From NCBI RefSeq assembly GCF_043290135.1, contig NC_134707.1, positions 84,090,447 to 84,154,446 on the forward strand: 64,000 nt of DNA, read 5' to 3'. This document shows, in pieces, positions 1-9,200 of this stretch. The stretch is from Rhipicephalus microplus (Eukaryota; Arthropoda; Arachnida; Ixodida; Ixodidae). Both the position numbers and the translations under genes were made by a program. Position 1 is the stretch's first letter; the number at the start of each line of letters is the position of its first letter. The notes under the pieces are model-generated. The model was not told the DNA's origin, searched no databases, and worked only from the letters and a program-made list of their open reading frames with translations.

Positions 1-212
1 AAAAAAACCGGTTAGCTAGAAAAATATCTGATTTGGGGTTGAAAAAAAGCGTGCTACACTGACGACTGCATGAACGTGTCGCGTGTGGTCGTTTGCTGCG
101 TCAGCGCGACCGCAGCGCCAGCCTTTCCAGTGGGTGCCCTCACCAGAACTCGTTTGGCCAACCAGCTCCTGTTCCGACCGCGAGAGTGGGCCTCATTGGC
201 GGGCGCTGTTGG

Positions 213-288
213 TGACGTCACTGCTTGAGTGAAAGGAGAGAGAGACAAGAGCTCAGTCGGCTGCTGGCTTCGGCATTGAACGCACGTG
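213..288 (+). promoter_or_regulatory. Predicted core promoter of the acidic-protein gene (CRE, Inr, DPE)
   Basis: TGACGTCA, a perfect CRE/ATF-type palindrome, lies at 213-220. TCAGTC at 253-258 matches the arthropod initiator, with +1 at A255. GCACGTG at 282-288 occupies exactly +28 to +34 and matches six of seven positions of the extended DPE consensus RGWCGTG. No TATA box is seen about 30 bp upstream, as expected for a DPE promoter. The three elements are kept in every unit that retains this region. Start-site mapping would confirm the call; the motif matches are seen directly and function is inferred. Confidence 0.55.
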
Positions 289-322
289 CGCTACGTTGGG
301 AGAAAAAAAAGTATTGCTTCCC

Positions 323-389
323 GTAAGTACACCGCTTTATCGTCATGCCCGTCAACCGTGCCCCGACTATTGACGGTCTTATTTCGCAG
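323..389 (+). other. Predicted 67-nt intron spanning the first ATG
   Basis: GTAAGTAC at 323-330 is a near-ideal 5' splice site. TTATTTCGCAG ending at 389 is a good 3' splice site, with a TTGAC branch-point-like sequence 16 nt before it. Splicing would remove the ATG at 345 and leave the in-frame ATG at 402 as start, giving a 136-aa protein. Both splice sites are kept in all fourteen gene copies. The codons inside the putative intron vary mostly at amino-acid-changing sites (codon 2 is Pro, Ala or Leu; codon 11 is Gly, Asp or Asn). That fits weaker protein constraint there, but the numbers are small. Confidence 0.4.
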
Positions 390-812
390 GCTCAAGGGAA
401 GATGCAGAACACCTCGAGCCTGCTTCGCTACGTCTTGCTCGCAGAGAGTTTGAAGATATGGGTCCCGTGTGACGATTCCTCAAGCGACGATTCATCGAGC
501 GATGACTCGTCCAGTGAATATTCATGGAGTGATGACTCATCGACTGACGATGGTGCGGATTCGGCACCTGCTGTTTCTGGCGCTGGAGTCGAGGTAGGCA
601 ATGCAGAGGCGTCTACTGGATCTGATACCGTGTGTAGGGTTTTACCGTCTGTTTCAGATGACGACGCCGGACCGCCGTGCAAGCGTCGCAGACTGGACGA
701 CTTCCCTGGCGAGTGGCGAGGTGACACGGACGATTTGAATACCCAAGAGCCCAGACCAGGACCAAGCGGTTTTCAGGACGACTCTTCGGAAGAAGACGAC
801 GGTGACGTGTAG
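345..812 (+). CDS. Acidic Ser/Asp-repeat protein with NLS-like patch, U1 copy
   Basis: This 155-aa ORF is the only reading frame in the unit that behaves like a gene; I recognise no family. Residues 10-40 are helix-compatible (LLRYVLLAESLK). Residues 43-70 are a run of DDSSS-type pentapeptides, rich in casein-kinase-2-like sites. KRRR at 113-116 is a classic basic nuclear-localisation patch, PRPGPSG lies at 137-142, and the last 11 residues are strongly acidic. There is no signal peptide or membrane segment, so a nuclear protein is inferred. Against U12, 11 of 19 nucleotide changes are synonymous, which supports purifying selection. If the 323-389 intron is used, translation starts at Met20. 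Confidence 0.75.
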   Translation: MPVNRAPTIDGLISQAQGKMQNTSSLLRYVLLAESLKIWVPCDDSSSDDSSSDDSSSEYSWSDDSSTDDGADSAPAVSGAGVEVGNAEASTGSDTVCRVLPSVSDDDAGPPCKRRRLDDFPGEWRGDTDDLNTQEPRPGPSGFQDDSSEEDDGDV

Positions 813-1029
813 CCAGTACGCGGGGCGCCCTTAGCCATTTGGTTGGACGTTGACTGGGAGGTATTTGAAAAGCCACTTAAGATCCAGACCTTTCTGTTCT
901 TTACGAAGTTTAGTGTTCTTTTGTTGCATGTCTTTGCATGATGCGTCTTTTGATCTGTGTTTGTAAATAACATGTATTTCTTTTGGCGCGAAAAGTTTAA
1001 TTAAACGATTAGGCCTATTGTACATCGAG

Positions 1030-1035
1030 AATAAA
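1030..1035 (+). terminator. AATAAA poly(A) signal of the acidic-protein gene
   Basis: AATAAA lies 218 bp after the stop codon, within a conserved 3' UTR, and recurs at the same place in every unit except U2 (for example 10935-10940 in U3). In U2 the LINE junction replaces it. U10, U12 and U13 change the following base but keep the hexamer. Confidence 0.65.
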
Positions 1036-2106
1036 GATATACAGACGACATTATATAGGTACGACATTATCCTCAAGAAACACTACAAAAAACACAGACT
1101 TGCGAACTGCTAGATGGAGGCGTAAAGAGCATCACTTATGACATCAGATATACACTTAACACCAAAAAGTAAAAACAAAAAGAGGTCAGGACCTGAGCTA
1201 TTGAGATGAAGTCCCGACTACAAAAAAAAGAAAAAAAAAACAGATTCAGATCTATAGAGGCGCCCTCCGCCTTTGTTCATCTGGAAGGGGGGAGGGGGTG
1301 GGCGCATTCGACTCTACTATACTTATCGTCGAGTGGTCTCGCCACCTTCCCCGAGACGCCAGTAAGCTTACGTTGGTGCTCCGTTTTACAGTGAAAGCTG
1401 TGTATACCTTGAAAAATTCGTATAGTGGTGGTGTCACGAGCGGTCTCCACTGGCTCTTTTATCAGTTAATCACTCGCAGCGTCGTATGCACGCCGTCGGC
1501 AGCGCTTTGGGTTATTCCCTTAACTTCTGCGCGATAGCAGAGGTTAAGGGAATGACGTTACCGTGCAGGAAACATTAGTCGCGGACAGTGCCCTATAGTT
1601 TAGCGGTACAGCATTTACGTTCCCCGGACGGGATGGTGGCGCCACCTATCAAAGTGTTTATGAGTAAGAAAAGTGAGAAGGATAATAAAACGAGATTATC
1701 AGCCTGTGTTACAGTGCGAAGTATTGTTACACGTTTATTTCATTAATAATGAAAGTATATAAATAGGAACAACGCACCAAATGCTAAAAACTCCAGGTTT
1801 CCGGTTTGTTTACATTGATGTTGTAGTTAGGCCTAAACACGTTAGAAATGGGCAGCTATCTCAGAGACTGCGCCAACTTAATTGTATGCTCTGTCGTAGA
1901 AGCTAACTGAAGGCAAGCGAAGGCACTTTAAACAGTCGTATGCTGCAAACAAAGTGAGTCTTTCAACAACCACGTCACTTCAAAGGGGGCATCTTAGAGC
2001 GCCACCACGTTTGACGTTAAAAAGTGCACGTACAGTAAGCGGTACGGGTAACATATACGTATCTGCGCATGCACTCTTCACGCTATCACGGTACGCCCGG
2101 GGTACA
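1036..2106. other. Inter-gene spacer of the unit
   Basis: No convincing gene lies here. The spacer holds an A-rich tract, AGGTCAGGACCT (near-palindromic, about 1185-1196), a G-rich stretch near 1287-1302, two potential stem-loops (1333-1361 and 1514-1553) and a TTTATT at 1734-1739, which is AATAAA on the minus strand. In U1, U4 and U5 only, TATATAAATAG occurs (1756-1766 in U1); other units read TAAATAAATAG there. A 41-codon ORF starting at 1781 is broken in U6. The sequence recurs in all units with only scattered changes. Confidence 0.6.
1514..1553. other. Conserved 17-bp stem-loop
   Basis: Arms 1514-1530 and 1537-1553 are inverted copies with a single T/G opposition, which would be a G-U wobble in RNA. 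They enclose the six-base loop GCGATA. The structure recurs at 11416, 14738, 18062, 21384, 25382, 28699, 46287, 49600, 52918, 56236, 59554 and 62873 (starts). U8, U9 and U11 carry a C-to-T change that still allows a wobble pair, U12 and U13 differ only in the loop, and U3 and U6 each lose one pair. Its role is unknown. It is shorter than a typical pre-microRNA and unlike the histone 3' stem-loop. Confidence 0.7.
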
Positions 2107-2577
2107 CTAACTGGTTGATAGACAGTTATAGTAGGCGAGCGTGTTCGAGAGCTTCTCCTGTAACCTTCCACATGGGTGTGCCACGGACAACTCGAGAAGA
2201 ATGCCGGAATTGAGAATGTGAGACAGCTCGCATTCGGCGGGCTGATGCTGCACTCCGGGCACAAAAACAAGCCCAATAGGCCAAGTGCCGGCAGCAACTG
2301 CGTACGGATAATCCAGGAACCTTCGAAGCAAAGCTAAATTGCCAACGGGAATGCAGGTTCTGGTGACGGGCAGATCCTGCACACTATATACGCCGCCAAG
2401 TACATTCGCATTGTTAAACGTTTGTAACGTCGTTGCGCCATCTGCGTGGTGCATGAGTGTGGAAACCAAAGGGGTTTCAACATGCTCTGCTCCCACAGAG
2501 ACTACAGGCCCTTTCTGAGATGCCTTAACGTCAGATTTACTCGGCATTTTAAACACTGGATTCTTTGTTTCGTACAT
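2107..2577 (-). other. Conserved minus-strand ORF, 156 aa, probably not selected as protein
   Basis: The ORF starts MYETKNPVFK and contains IPVGNLALLRRF; I recognise no family. It is open in all thirteen units that contain it: 12008-12478, 15331-15801, 18654-19124, 21976-22446, 25974-26441, 29271-29762, 46880-47350, 50193-50663, 53511-53981, 56829-57299, 60147-60617 and 63466-63936, besides this copy. An upstream 106-aa ORF in another frame (2549-2869) overlaps it by 29 nt. A TTTATT at 1734-1739 could serve as its poly(A) signal. U1 against U12 shows 13 nonsynonymous and 3 synonymous nucleotide changes, close to random. At about 3% divergence, an absence of stops is weak evidence. It could be a young or non-coding ORF. 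Confidence 0.3.
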
Positions 2578-2869
2578 ACGAAGAAATGGTGTGGTAAGAT
2601 GTTCGCCGCTGGTTCTCGTTTTTTTCCCCTAAGCACAGCGCTAAGGTATCGGATACAATCGCCACGTCTATGCGGAATTCTCCAGCCTTTGTACGTAGTG
2701 CCCAAAAACACCTTGCGAGATTGCGTGCGCGAACTCTACAATAATTGGATGCTGGGCGCTTATACGACGTCCACCGCCCCGCGACAGTTTTTGGTTGAGT
2801 GTCGTCAGCAAGGGAATCTTTCACGGAAGATATGTTGCGCAAGTCTTTTCCCAAATTCTGCATCAGCAA
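2549..2869 (-). other. Minus-strand ORF, 106 aa, overlapping the 156-aa ORF
   Basis: This frame reads MLMQ...RDLRNISSV-like sequence and ends 29 nt inside the next ORF. Upstream in the same frame is a hydrophobic segment (RRRLFLFIVTSL) separated from any ATG by a TGA in most units; U7 and U9 lose that stop, giving a start 42 codons earlier. U9 has an extra A at about 47476-47481 that breaks the frame. An A7 run lies where the two minus ORFs overlap. With no codon-level constraint visible, I give low confidence that it is translated. Confidence 0.2.
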
Positions 2870-3322
2870 CGCATTGGATGGAATGCAGGTCGATGCAATG
2901 AGGGACGTAACTATAAAGAGGAATAGACGTCGTCGCTCTCAAGTTTGAACAAGACTTAGTGACAGCACTTTGGGGCCTTCCGGCGTTTAACTAGGTGAAA
3001 GTAGTTTCAAAATAAAAAGAAACGTCATATTGCAGCTAGTTGTGCTACGTATTTATCAAGGTAAGGGTGCACGGTAATATTTTGCAATTCTTCAATACAT
3101 ACGGTATATTTGAAATCTAATAAGAGACGCAGATTCTTAGCGAATGCACGGATGCGCAAAGAAAAAGTCGCTGCCAGCTCATTTTAACACCCGAGCATGA
3201 TGGCTGATTTGTTTCGCCAATTTCAATTTTGTGAGGCAAGTGTATCGCTGCCATGCCGTTTTGGGAAGGCTGACTCATTATAGACTCGCTAAATTGTGTC
3301 CGACACTGTGGTATCGTGCGGT

Positions 3323-4360
3323 AAAAAAAACCGGTTAGCTAGAAAAATATCTGATTTGGGGTTGAAAAAAAGCGTGCTACACTGACGACTGCATGAACGT
3401 GTCGCGTGTGGTCGTTTGCTGCGTCAGCGCGACCGCAGCGCCAGCCTTTCCAGTGGGTGCCCTCACCAGAACTCGTTTGGCCAACCAGCTCCTGTTCCGA
3501 CCGCGAGAGTGGGCCTCATTGGCGGGCGCTGTTGGTGACGTCACTGCTTGAGTGAAAGGAGAGAGAGACAAGAGCTCAGTCGGCTGCTGGCTTCGGCATT
3601 GAACGCACGTGCGCTACGTTGGGAGAAAAAAAAGTATTGCTTCCCGTAAGTACACCGCTTTATCGTCATGCCCGTCAACCGTGCCCCGACTATTGACGGT
3701 CTTATTTCGCAGGCTCAAGGGAAGATGCAGAACAACTCGAGCCTGCTTCGCTACGTCTTGCTCGCGGAGAGTTTGAAGATATGGGTCCCGTGTGACGATT
3801 CCTCAAGCGACGATCCATCGAGCGATGACTCGTCCAGTGAATATTCATGGAGCGATGACTCATCGACTGACGATGGTGCGGATTCGGCACCTGCTGTTTC
3901 TGGCGCTGGAGTCGAGGTAGGTAATGCAGAGGCGTCTACTGGATCTGATACCATGTGTAGGGTTTTACCGTCTGTTTCAGATGAGGACGCCGGACCGCCG
4001 TGCAAGCGTCGCAGACTGGACGACTTCCCTGGCGAGTGGCGAGGTGACACGGACGATTTGAATACCCAAGAGCCCAGACCAGGACCAAGCGGTTTTCAGG
4101 ACGACTTTTCGGAAAAAGACGACGGTGACGTCTAGCCAGTACGCGGGGCGCCCTTAGCCATTTGGTTGGACGTTGACTGGGAGGTATTTGAAAAGCCACT
4201 TAAGATCCAGACCTTTCTTTTCTTTACGAAGTTTAGTGTTCTTTTGTTGCATGTCTTTGCATGATGCGTCTTTTGATCTGTGTTTGAAAATAACATGTAT
4301 TTCTTTTGGCGCGAAAAGTTTTAATTAAACGATTAGGCCTAATGTACATCGGGAATCGGG
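3323..4360 (+). repeat. Tandem unit U2, truncated by LINE copy 1
   Basis: Identical in layout to U1 up to unit position about 1032, where sequence switches from GTACATCGGGAAT to LINE ORF1 sequence. The poly(A) signal, stem-loop and whole minus-ORF region are absent. The next unit sequence, after the LINE, resumes at unit position about 255. Confidence 0.9.
3668..4135 (+). CDS. Acidic Ser/Asp-repeat protein, U2 copy (no poly(A) signal)
   Basis: The frame is intact at 155 aa, but the downstream AATAAA has been removed by LINE copy 1, whose sequence starts about 225 bp after the stop. Relative to U1 it has six amino-acid changes, five of them not seen in any other copy: T23N, S48P, V96M, S148F and E150K. 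Its four silent differences are shared with other units. The excess of private replacement changes suggests this copy is losing constraint. The promoter elements and the 5' and 3' splice sites are still present. Confidence 0.6.
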   Translation: MPVNRAPTIDGLISQAQGKMQNNSSLLRYVLLAESLKIWVPCDDSSSDDPSSDDSSSEYSWSDDSSTDDGADSAPAVSGAGVEVGNAEASTGSDTMCRVLPSVSDEDAGPPCKRRRLDDFPGEWRGDTDDLNTQEPRPGPSGFQDDFSEKDDGDV

Positions 4361-6242
4361 AACGTGGCGCAAGTTTTGGTGGCATTCCATTCGTCCAGCT
4401 GGAAATCCTGCAATCTAGGACTCTACAGGAGTCCAGAGACAACATGGTCATGACATGGAAGACTGCTGCCGCAGACGCTGTACGACGTTTGTCGCAGGCC
4501 TCGCGCGGAGACGCCATGTGTACCAGTGCCCCTGCTGCTGAAGAGGAGATGGACATGTCCGCGTCACGGAAGCGTCCCCGCCCTCAGGATAGCAGCGACG
4601 ATGAAGCGGACACACGGCGCAAGCTGGCCCAAGGCAATCCTCAAGGAGAGAGTAACAGCAGTGCCGACAGCTCGGATTCTCGGCTGTCCTATGACTCCCA
4701 ACACACCGAGGACTCTATCGACAGTTCTGCAAGCAGCACTACGACTGGGGTGGCGTCGGTGATCCAAGTGGACCCCTCTACTGTGACCACGGGCCCTCCA
4801 GGCGTACATGCCATTGATGCTCCTGAAGAAATGGACGAAGCACTTCACCACGAGACCGTGTCCCCTCACCCTGCCGCGGCTTTCCTGAAGGATGCCACAA
4901 GTGCCGACACCACTGGGAAACCTCGGAGGAAGAGGAACAGGAATCGGCGTAGGAGGAGGACTGTACCAGCCTTGCAGAGTGCAGCGGTTTTCCCACCCTC
5001 TTCTGGTAGCCAGTGCAAGCAGACCACAACCACGGGGCCATCCCCCACGCCCCATACTGCCCTCAGACGTGCAGCTGCCCCTACCACTGAGACAGTTGAC
5101 CATGAGGGATTCCAGACAGTTCGCTCTAAAGCTGCCCTTCGTCGTACCAGGAACCTGACATCAGCAGCCCTTCCTGTAGACCCTGCGGTGAAGGGGACAG
5201 TGCTCTACCGGCCTGCTTCTGCTGGAGGCTCGTTCCGGAACTGCCCCAGGCTGACCATAGCCCAGGCACTCTCGCTGCACCCGGGAGTCGCTGCGATCCG
5301 GGTGAACCAACACCGCAACGTGGTAGCAGTGGACGTGAGTTCCCAGGAATGCCTTGTCAAGCTCTCTGCCCTCACAGAGCTCAAGGGCATACCAGTGACC
5401 GCCAGGCAGCCTGCAGACCGCCGAACCAGTATGGGATTCATCCACGGTGTGGACGGCGACATTGCTGACGAGAACTTGCTGTCCGGACTCCAGTCGGCTG
5501 TACGGGTCCTTTCGGCATCTAGAGAAGGCCGAACCGTCACGCTGCGCTTCGAGGACCCAGTTCCCCCAGACCACGTGACACTGTTCCGAGTACGCTTCCC
5601 AGTCCGACCAGCCAGACCACGACCACTCCAGTGTAGGCAGTGTGGCCGGTACGGCCACGTGAGGGAGACCTGCAACTGGCCAGACAGCTGCATCCGTTGT
5701 GGCCGGTCTCACCCAGGAGAGTCGGACTGTCAGCATCTCCGTTGTGTGAACTGCGCGGCCCTCATCGTGCTGACACACCAGACTGTCCTCGCTGGCAGGA
5801 GCAGAGACGAGTGGCTACCATCATGTCCTCTTCGACCACAGCCCTCTCCAGACGAGCAGTCGCAGCAGTTGTAAGGGAAGAGACGAAGGAGGTTCGGTCC
5901 TATGCCAGTGCAGTGAAGGGCCACGCGGCATCAGCCAGACCAACCCCAGCACCACGCAACCTCCGCCGGCCAACCCCTGCAGTTGCAACCAACACTCCAG
6001 CTGAGCCTGCAACCCCAGCCGCTCCTGTTGACCGACCTCCTGCTCAAGTCTGCACACCCGCAACCGCCACTCCCAGGGCCCAGACTGCTGAGACCTCTGC
6101 CCCGACGCTTCTAGTGGAACAACTTCTGGGCCCCCTTCTGCTCTCCTTGCAGGCAGTCGCTGCCTTGCTTCCACAAGAGCACCCGCTTCGTGCCATCTGC
6201 CTGCAGGCAGGGGCTTGGCAACAGAACAACCAGCATGGCTAG
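4361..6242 (+). pseudogene. LINE ORF1 (gag-like), truncated and frameshifted
   Basis: Translation aligns with the 664-aa ORF1 of copies 2 and 3 from about residue 47 (GASFGGIPF). It includes the Arg-rich segment and the first two zinc knuckles, CRQCGRYGHVRETC and CIRCGRSHPGESDC. At 5754-5758 one base is missing relative to the other copies, so the third knuckle and C-terminal ~170 residues lie in another frame, which ends at 6242. ORF1 proteins of this type bind element RNA and form ribonucleoprotein particles. This copy cannot make a complete one. Confidence 0.85.
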
Positions 6243-9200
6243 TCCTCCCACCAGGCAACATCAGCCCCGACGCCCGAGCGTCCTCCAGTGGAACGCCCAC
6301 TGGCTGGGACCACGAAGAGACGACCTCGCACAACACCTGCTCCACAACGACTATGACGTCCTTGCACTCCAGGAGGTCTACGCCCAAGCAGAGCAGCTCC
6401 GACTTCCAGGCTACGTCGGCTACAGCAGCCGGACCAGCTGCACCCTGACCGACTGCAGTGCTGCCTCTTGCCTGGACGACAACCACCCACAAGGACCTTC
6501 TCGCTGTGCCATCTACGTCAAGCGGGACCTGCTGCAGGCAGAGGTATTCGTGGCCAACCTGGCCGGAGGGCCCTTCGAGTGCTGCGCCGTCCGGGTCCGC
6601 CTCGTCGGTGTTGACACCGCGGTGGCCAGCGTCTACATCAGACCCAAGGAACCATGGGACACCGGGTGTCTTCGGCAGCTTGCGCACCAACTGGGGAAGG
6701 ACTTCCTGCTGTGTGGAGACGTCAACGCTCACCATCCAGCATGGGGCGGCCGCAGGACCGATGTACGAGGGCGAGAGGTGCGAGATGTCCTTTTGCAGCT
6801 GGGCCTGGTGATCCTGAACACAGGGGCCGTCACCTACCTGCGTCGCGGAGCCAACAGCACCACCACAGCCATAGACCTCAGCGTGGCTACGGAGGGTTGC
6901 CGGTACGCCTGGACAGCGTTCCCGGACACCTGGGGTTCGGACCACCTGCCCATCCTTCTCACCCCTTACCGAGGCAAGGCCCCCAGGGATCGAGAGTACC
7001 GTGTGGTAGACTGGCGGGTATACCGGCAGCTGCTCAGGCAGGCCACCGGTGACAAGGACCTCATGCAGCTGGTGGCTGACAGTGCCCGGGCTGCAACCGT
7101 CGCTGTTAAGGCGCAGCAAGGGCAGCCTGTTCCAGACATCCGGCACCTAGCCTTGAGAGCAGCACGGAGGCGGGCAGAACGCCAGGCTCTGAAGAAGGGA
7201 CAACCAGAGCTCTGGACAGTGTTCCGGAAGGTCGACGCTGCCTGCAGACGCCACGCTCGAGCGCGCAGGAAGCAGGGCTGGGTGGGCGTCTGCGCCTCCA
7301 TCGACCGATCACGGGATGGCACCAAGGCCTGGCGCCTGCTGATGGTGCCACGGCCGCTCAACCAAGTGATGTCCCTGGCCGTCCACCTTTCCATCCAGGC
7401 AGTGGACCTGGCAGAACAGCTGGCCGACCAGTTTTCTGCGAGGGACATTGCCCAGCTGCCCGCTGCACCTCCACTTGCTGCGCTGCAGTATCCCGACACT
7501 TGCCACCATCCTGGGTGGACAGCTGCAGAAGTACAAGAGCTGTGCTGCGAACCCATCAGGAAACACGAGTTGGAGGCTGCCCTTGCAGGATCGAAAAGAC
7601 GTAGTGCCCCGGGAGCTGATGGTGTCACCTTCCAGATGCTCCGTAACCTGGACGGAGCTGGCCGCCAGCACCTGCTAGAGTACTACAACGACGTCTGGAG
7701 CAGTGGGGTCCTACCGGAGTCATGGCGCACTGCAGTCGTCGCCCCGATCCTGAAGCCCCGGAAGAAAGCCATGGCCCTCTCCTCGTACAGGCCAGTCTCT
7801 CTCACATCGGCACCCTGCAAGGTGCTGGAGAAGGTGGCCTTGGAGCGACTTGAGTGGATTGCTGGCCAACTCGAGTTCTTCCCGGAACAACTGACTGGCT
7901 TCAGGCGCCAACGGTGCACAGCTGATTCCATTTCCGACGTCGTTGCCACCCTTGAGGATGCCAAGAGCTGTGGTGACGTGGCCATGCTGCTCCTGCTGGA
8001 CGTGGAGAGTGCCTTTGACAGTCTCCCACACGAGGTCATCGAGACGTCTCTGGACCGACTTGGCGTTCACGGGTGCCTCCGCAGTTTTGTGACTGCCTTC
8101 CTGACCGGCAGGACCTTCCGGGTTCGAGTTGGCAAGGAGACCAGCAAACCCAGAGACATCACCGCAGGTGTACCACAGGGCTCCATGCTGAGCCCCTTCC
8201 TGTTCAACCTGGCGATGGCAGGACTCCCCGCTTCTCTTCCGACAGGCACCAGGTTCGCGGCCCGCTGCTCCGTCTACGCCGACGACGTGGCACTCTGGGC
8301 CCGGGGACCGAGGCGGTCCATTCCAGCCATCAGGACGTCACTGCAGGCGGCCCTGGATGCGGTGTCTGCCTACCTGAGTGGCATCGGACTCAAGGTCTCC
8401 GCAACCAAGACCGAGGCCTTGCTGATCCACCCGCTGGCTGCAGTACGACGCTACGTGAAGCAGCTGAGAGTGGGCAACCGCAACCTGCCTTGGAAGCTGA
8501 CAGTGAAGTACCTGGGGCTCACCATCGACCACCGTCTCACCTGGGTCCCAGCTGCCAAGGTCGCCTGCACACAAGTACGGCGAGTCCAGGGAGCCATCAG
8601 CAAGCTGCAGCAGCGTGGACACGGCTGCTCAACCAAGCTGGCGCTTCGACTCAACCAGGCTTCAGCGTCCTCAGTCCTGCTATACGCCTTTCCACTGGTG
8701 GACCTGACACCTGCCAGGAGACTGGACCTGGAGGGACATCACAGGAGAGCAGTGAGGGCCATCCTGGGGCTCCCCAGGTACTCCCCCGTGGCAGCGACCC
8801 TGGCCGATGCTGGAGAGTGGCCCCTGTCTCTGCACATGCTCCAGCGTGCTCTGGGGCACGTAGACCGCCTACACCGTGCTGCCGATGGCAGAACCCTCCT
8901 GGAGCGACTTCGCAGCCAGCCGAGGTCACGGATGGGTGGTCTCTGTGCACTCTACCACCAGATGGTCCCGGACCCGCCAGTCCCAGTTGCCCCTCCACCA
9001 CCCCACTACCAGCCGCCTGAGGTCCACCTGCACCTGGACGGGGTAACCAAGCGCCGAACACCCTCTGCAGCACTGCAACAGGCCGCCGTTTCCAAGCTCC
9101 AGCAGCAACTGGCAGGGCGGCTCCAGGTCTTCCCTGACGGATCCGTCATGCCAGACGGTTCAGCGGCGGCCGCCTGCGTCATCCCATCCCGGGGCATCAG

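Larger units (their letters stand above)
1..3322 (+). repeat. Tandem unit U1 (complete, ~3.32 kb)
   Basis: This is the reference unit, and the same sequence recurs head-to-tail through the window with a 3312-3324 bp period. In order it holds a GC-rich promoter region (about 50-290), the acidic-protein gene (345-812), a 3' UTR with AATAAA at 1030-1035, a spacer with a G-rich stretch near 1287 and a stem-loop at 1514-1553, and then AT-rich sequence carrying minus-strand ORFs at 2107-2869. U1 is closest to U5: for example both end the plus-strand reading of 2446-2901 with the same unusual residues. The array continues beyond the left edge, because U1 starts inside the A-run that phases the units. 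Confidence 0.95.

Noticed and set aside
54..248. 64-aa minus-strand ORF in the promoter region of each unit
   Set aside because: It overlaps the CRE-containing GC-rich promoter, has no recognisable features, and is open probably because the region is GC-rich and homogenised.
594..657. Second possible intron (GTAGG...TTTCAG, 64 nt) inside the acidic gene
   Set aside because: Removal would shift the frame and discard the NLS-like patch and acidic tail, while silent changes downstream support the unspliced frame.
428..876. Minus-strand ORFs of 62, 99, 84 and 87 aa opposite the acidic gene
   Set aside because: They are shadows of the DDSSS codon repeats of the selected plus-strand gene; their Ser/Glu-rich sequences mirror it.
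1283..1302. G-quadruplex in the spacer G-rich stretch
   Set aside because: Only two long G-runs and one GGG are present with single-base loops; a four-run motif is not clearly met, and U9 and U11 shorten it.
1591..1650. tRNA-like sequence with A-box-like TAGTTTAGCGGT
   Set aside because: No matching T-arm, B box or closed acceptor stem follows, so a tRNA gene cannot be supported.
2446..2901. 151-aa plus-strand ORF opposite the minus ORFs
   Set aside because: Most U1-U12 differences in the portion I examined change amino acids, no start or promoter context supports it, and its length follows from the same low divergence.
1..3322. Idea that the unit is an integrated concatemer of a small circular virus
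   Set aside because: The divergent/convergent layout and hairpin invite this, but no replication-initiator-like ORF or capsid-like ORF with recognisable motifs exists in the unit.
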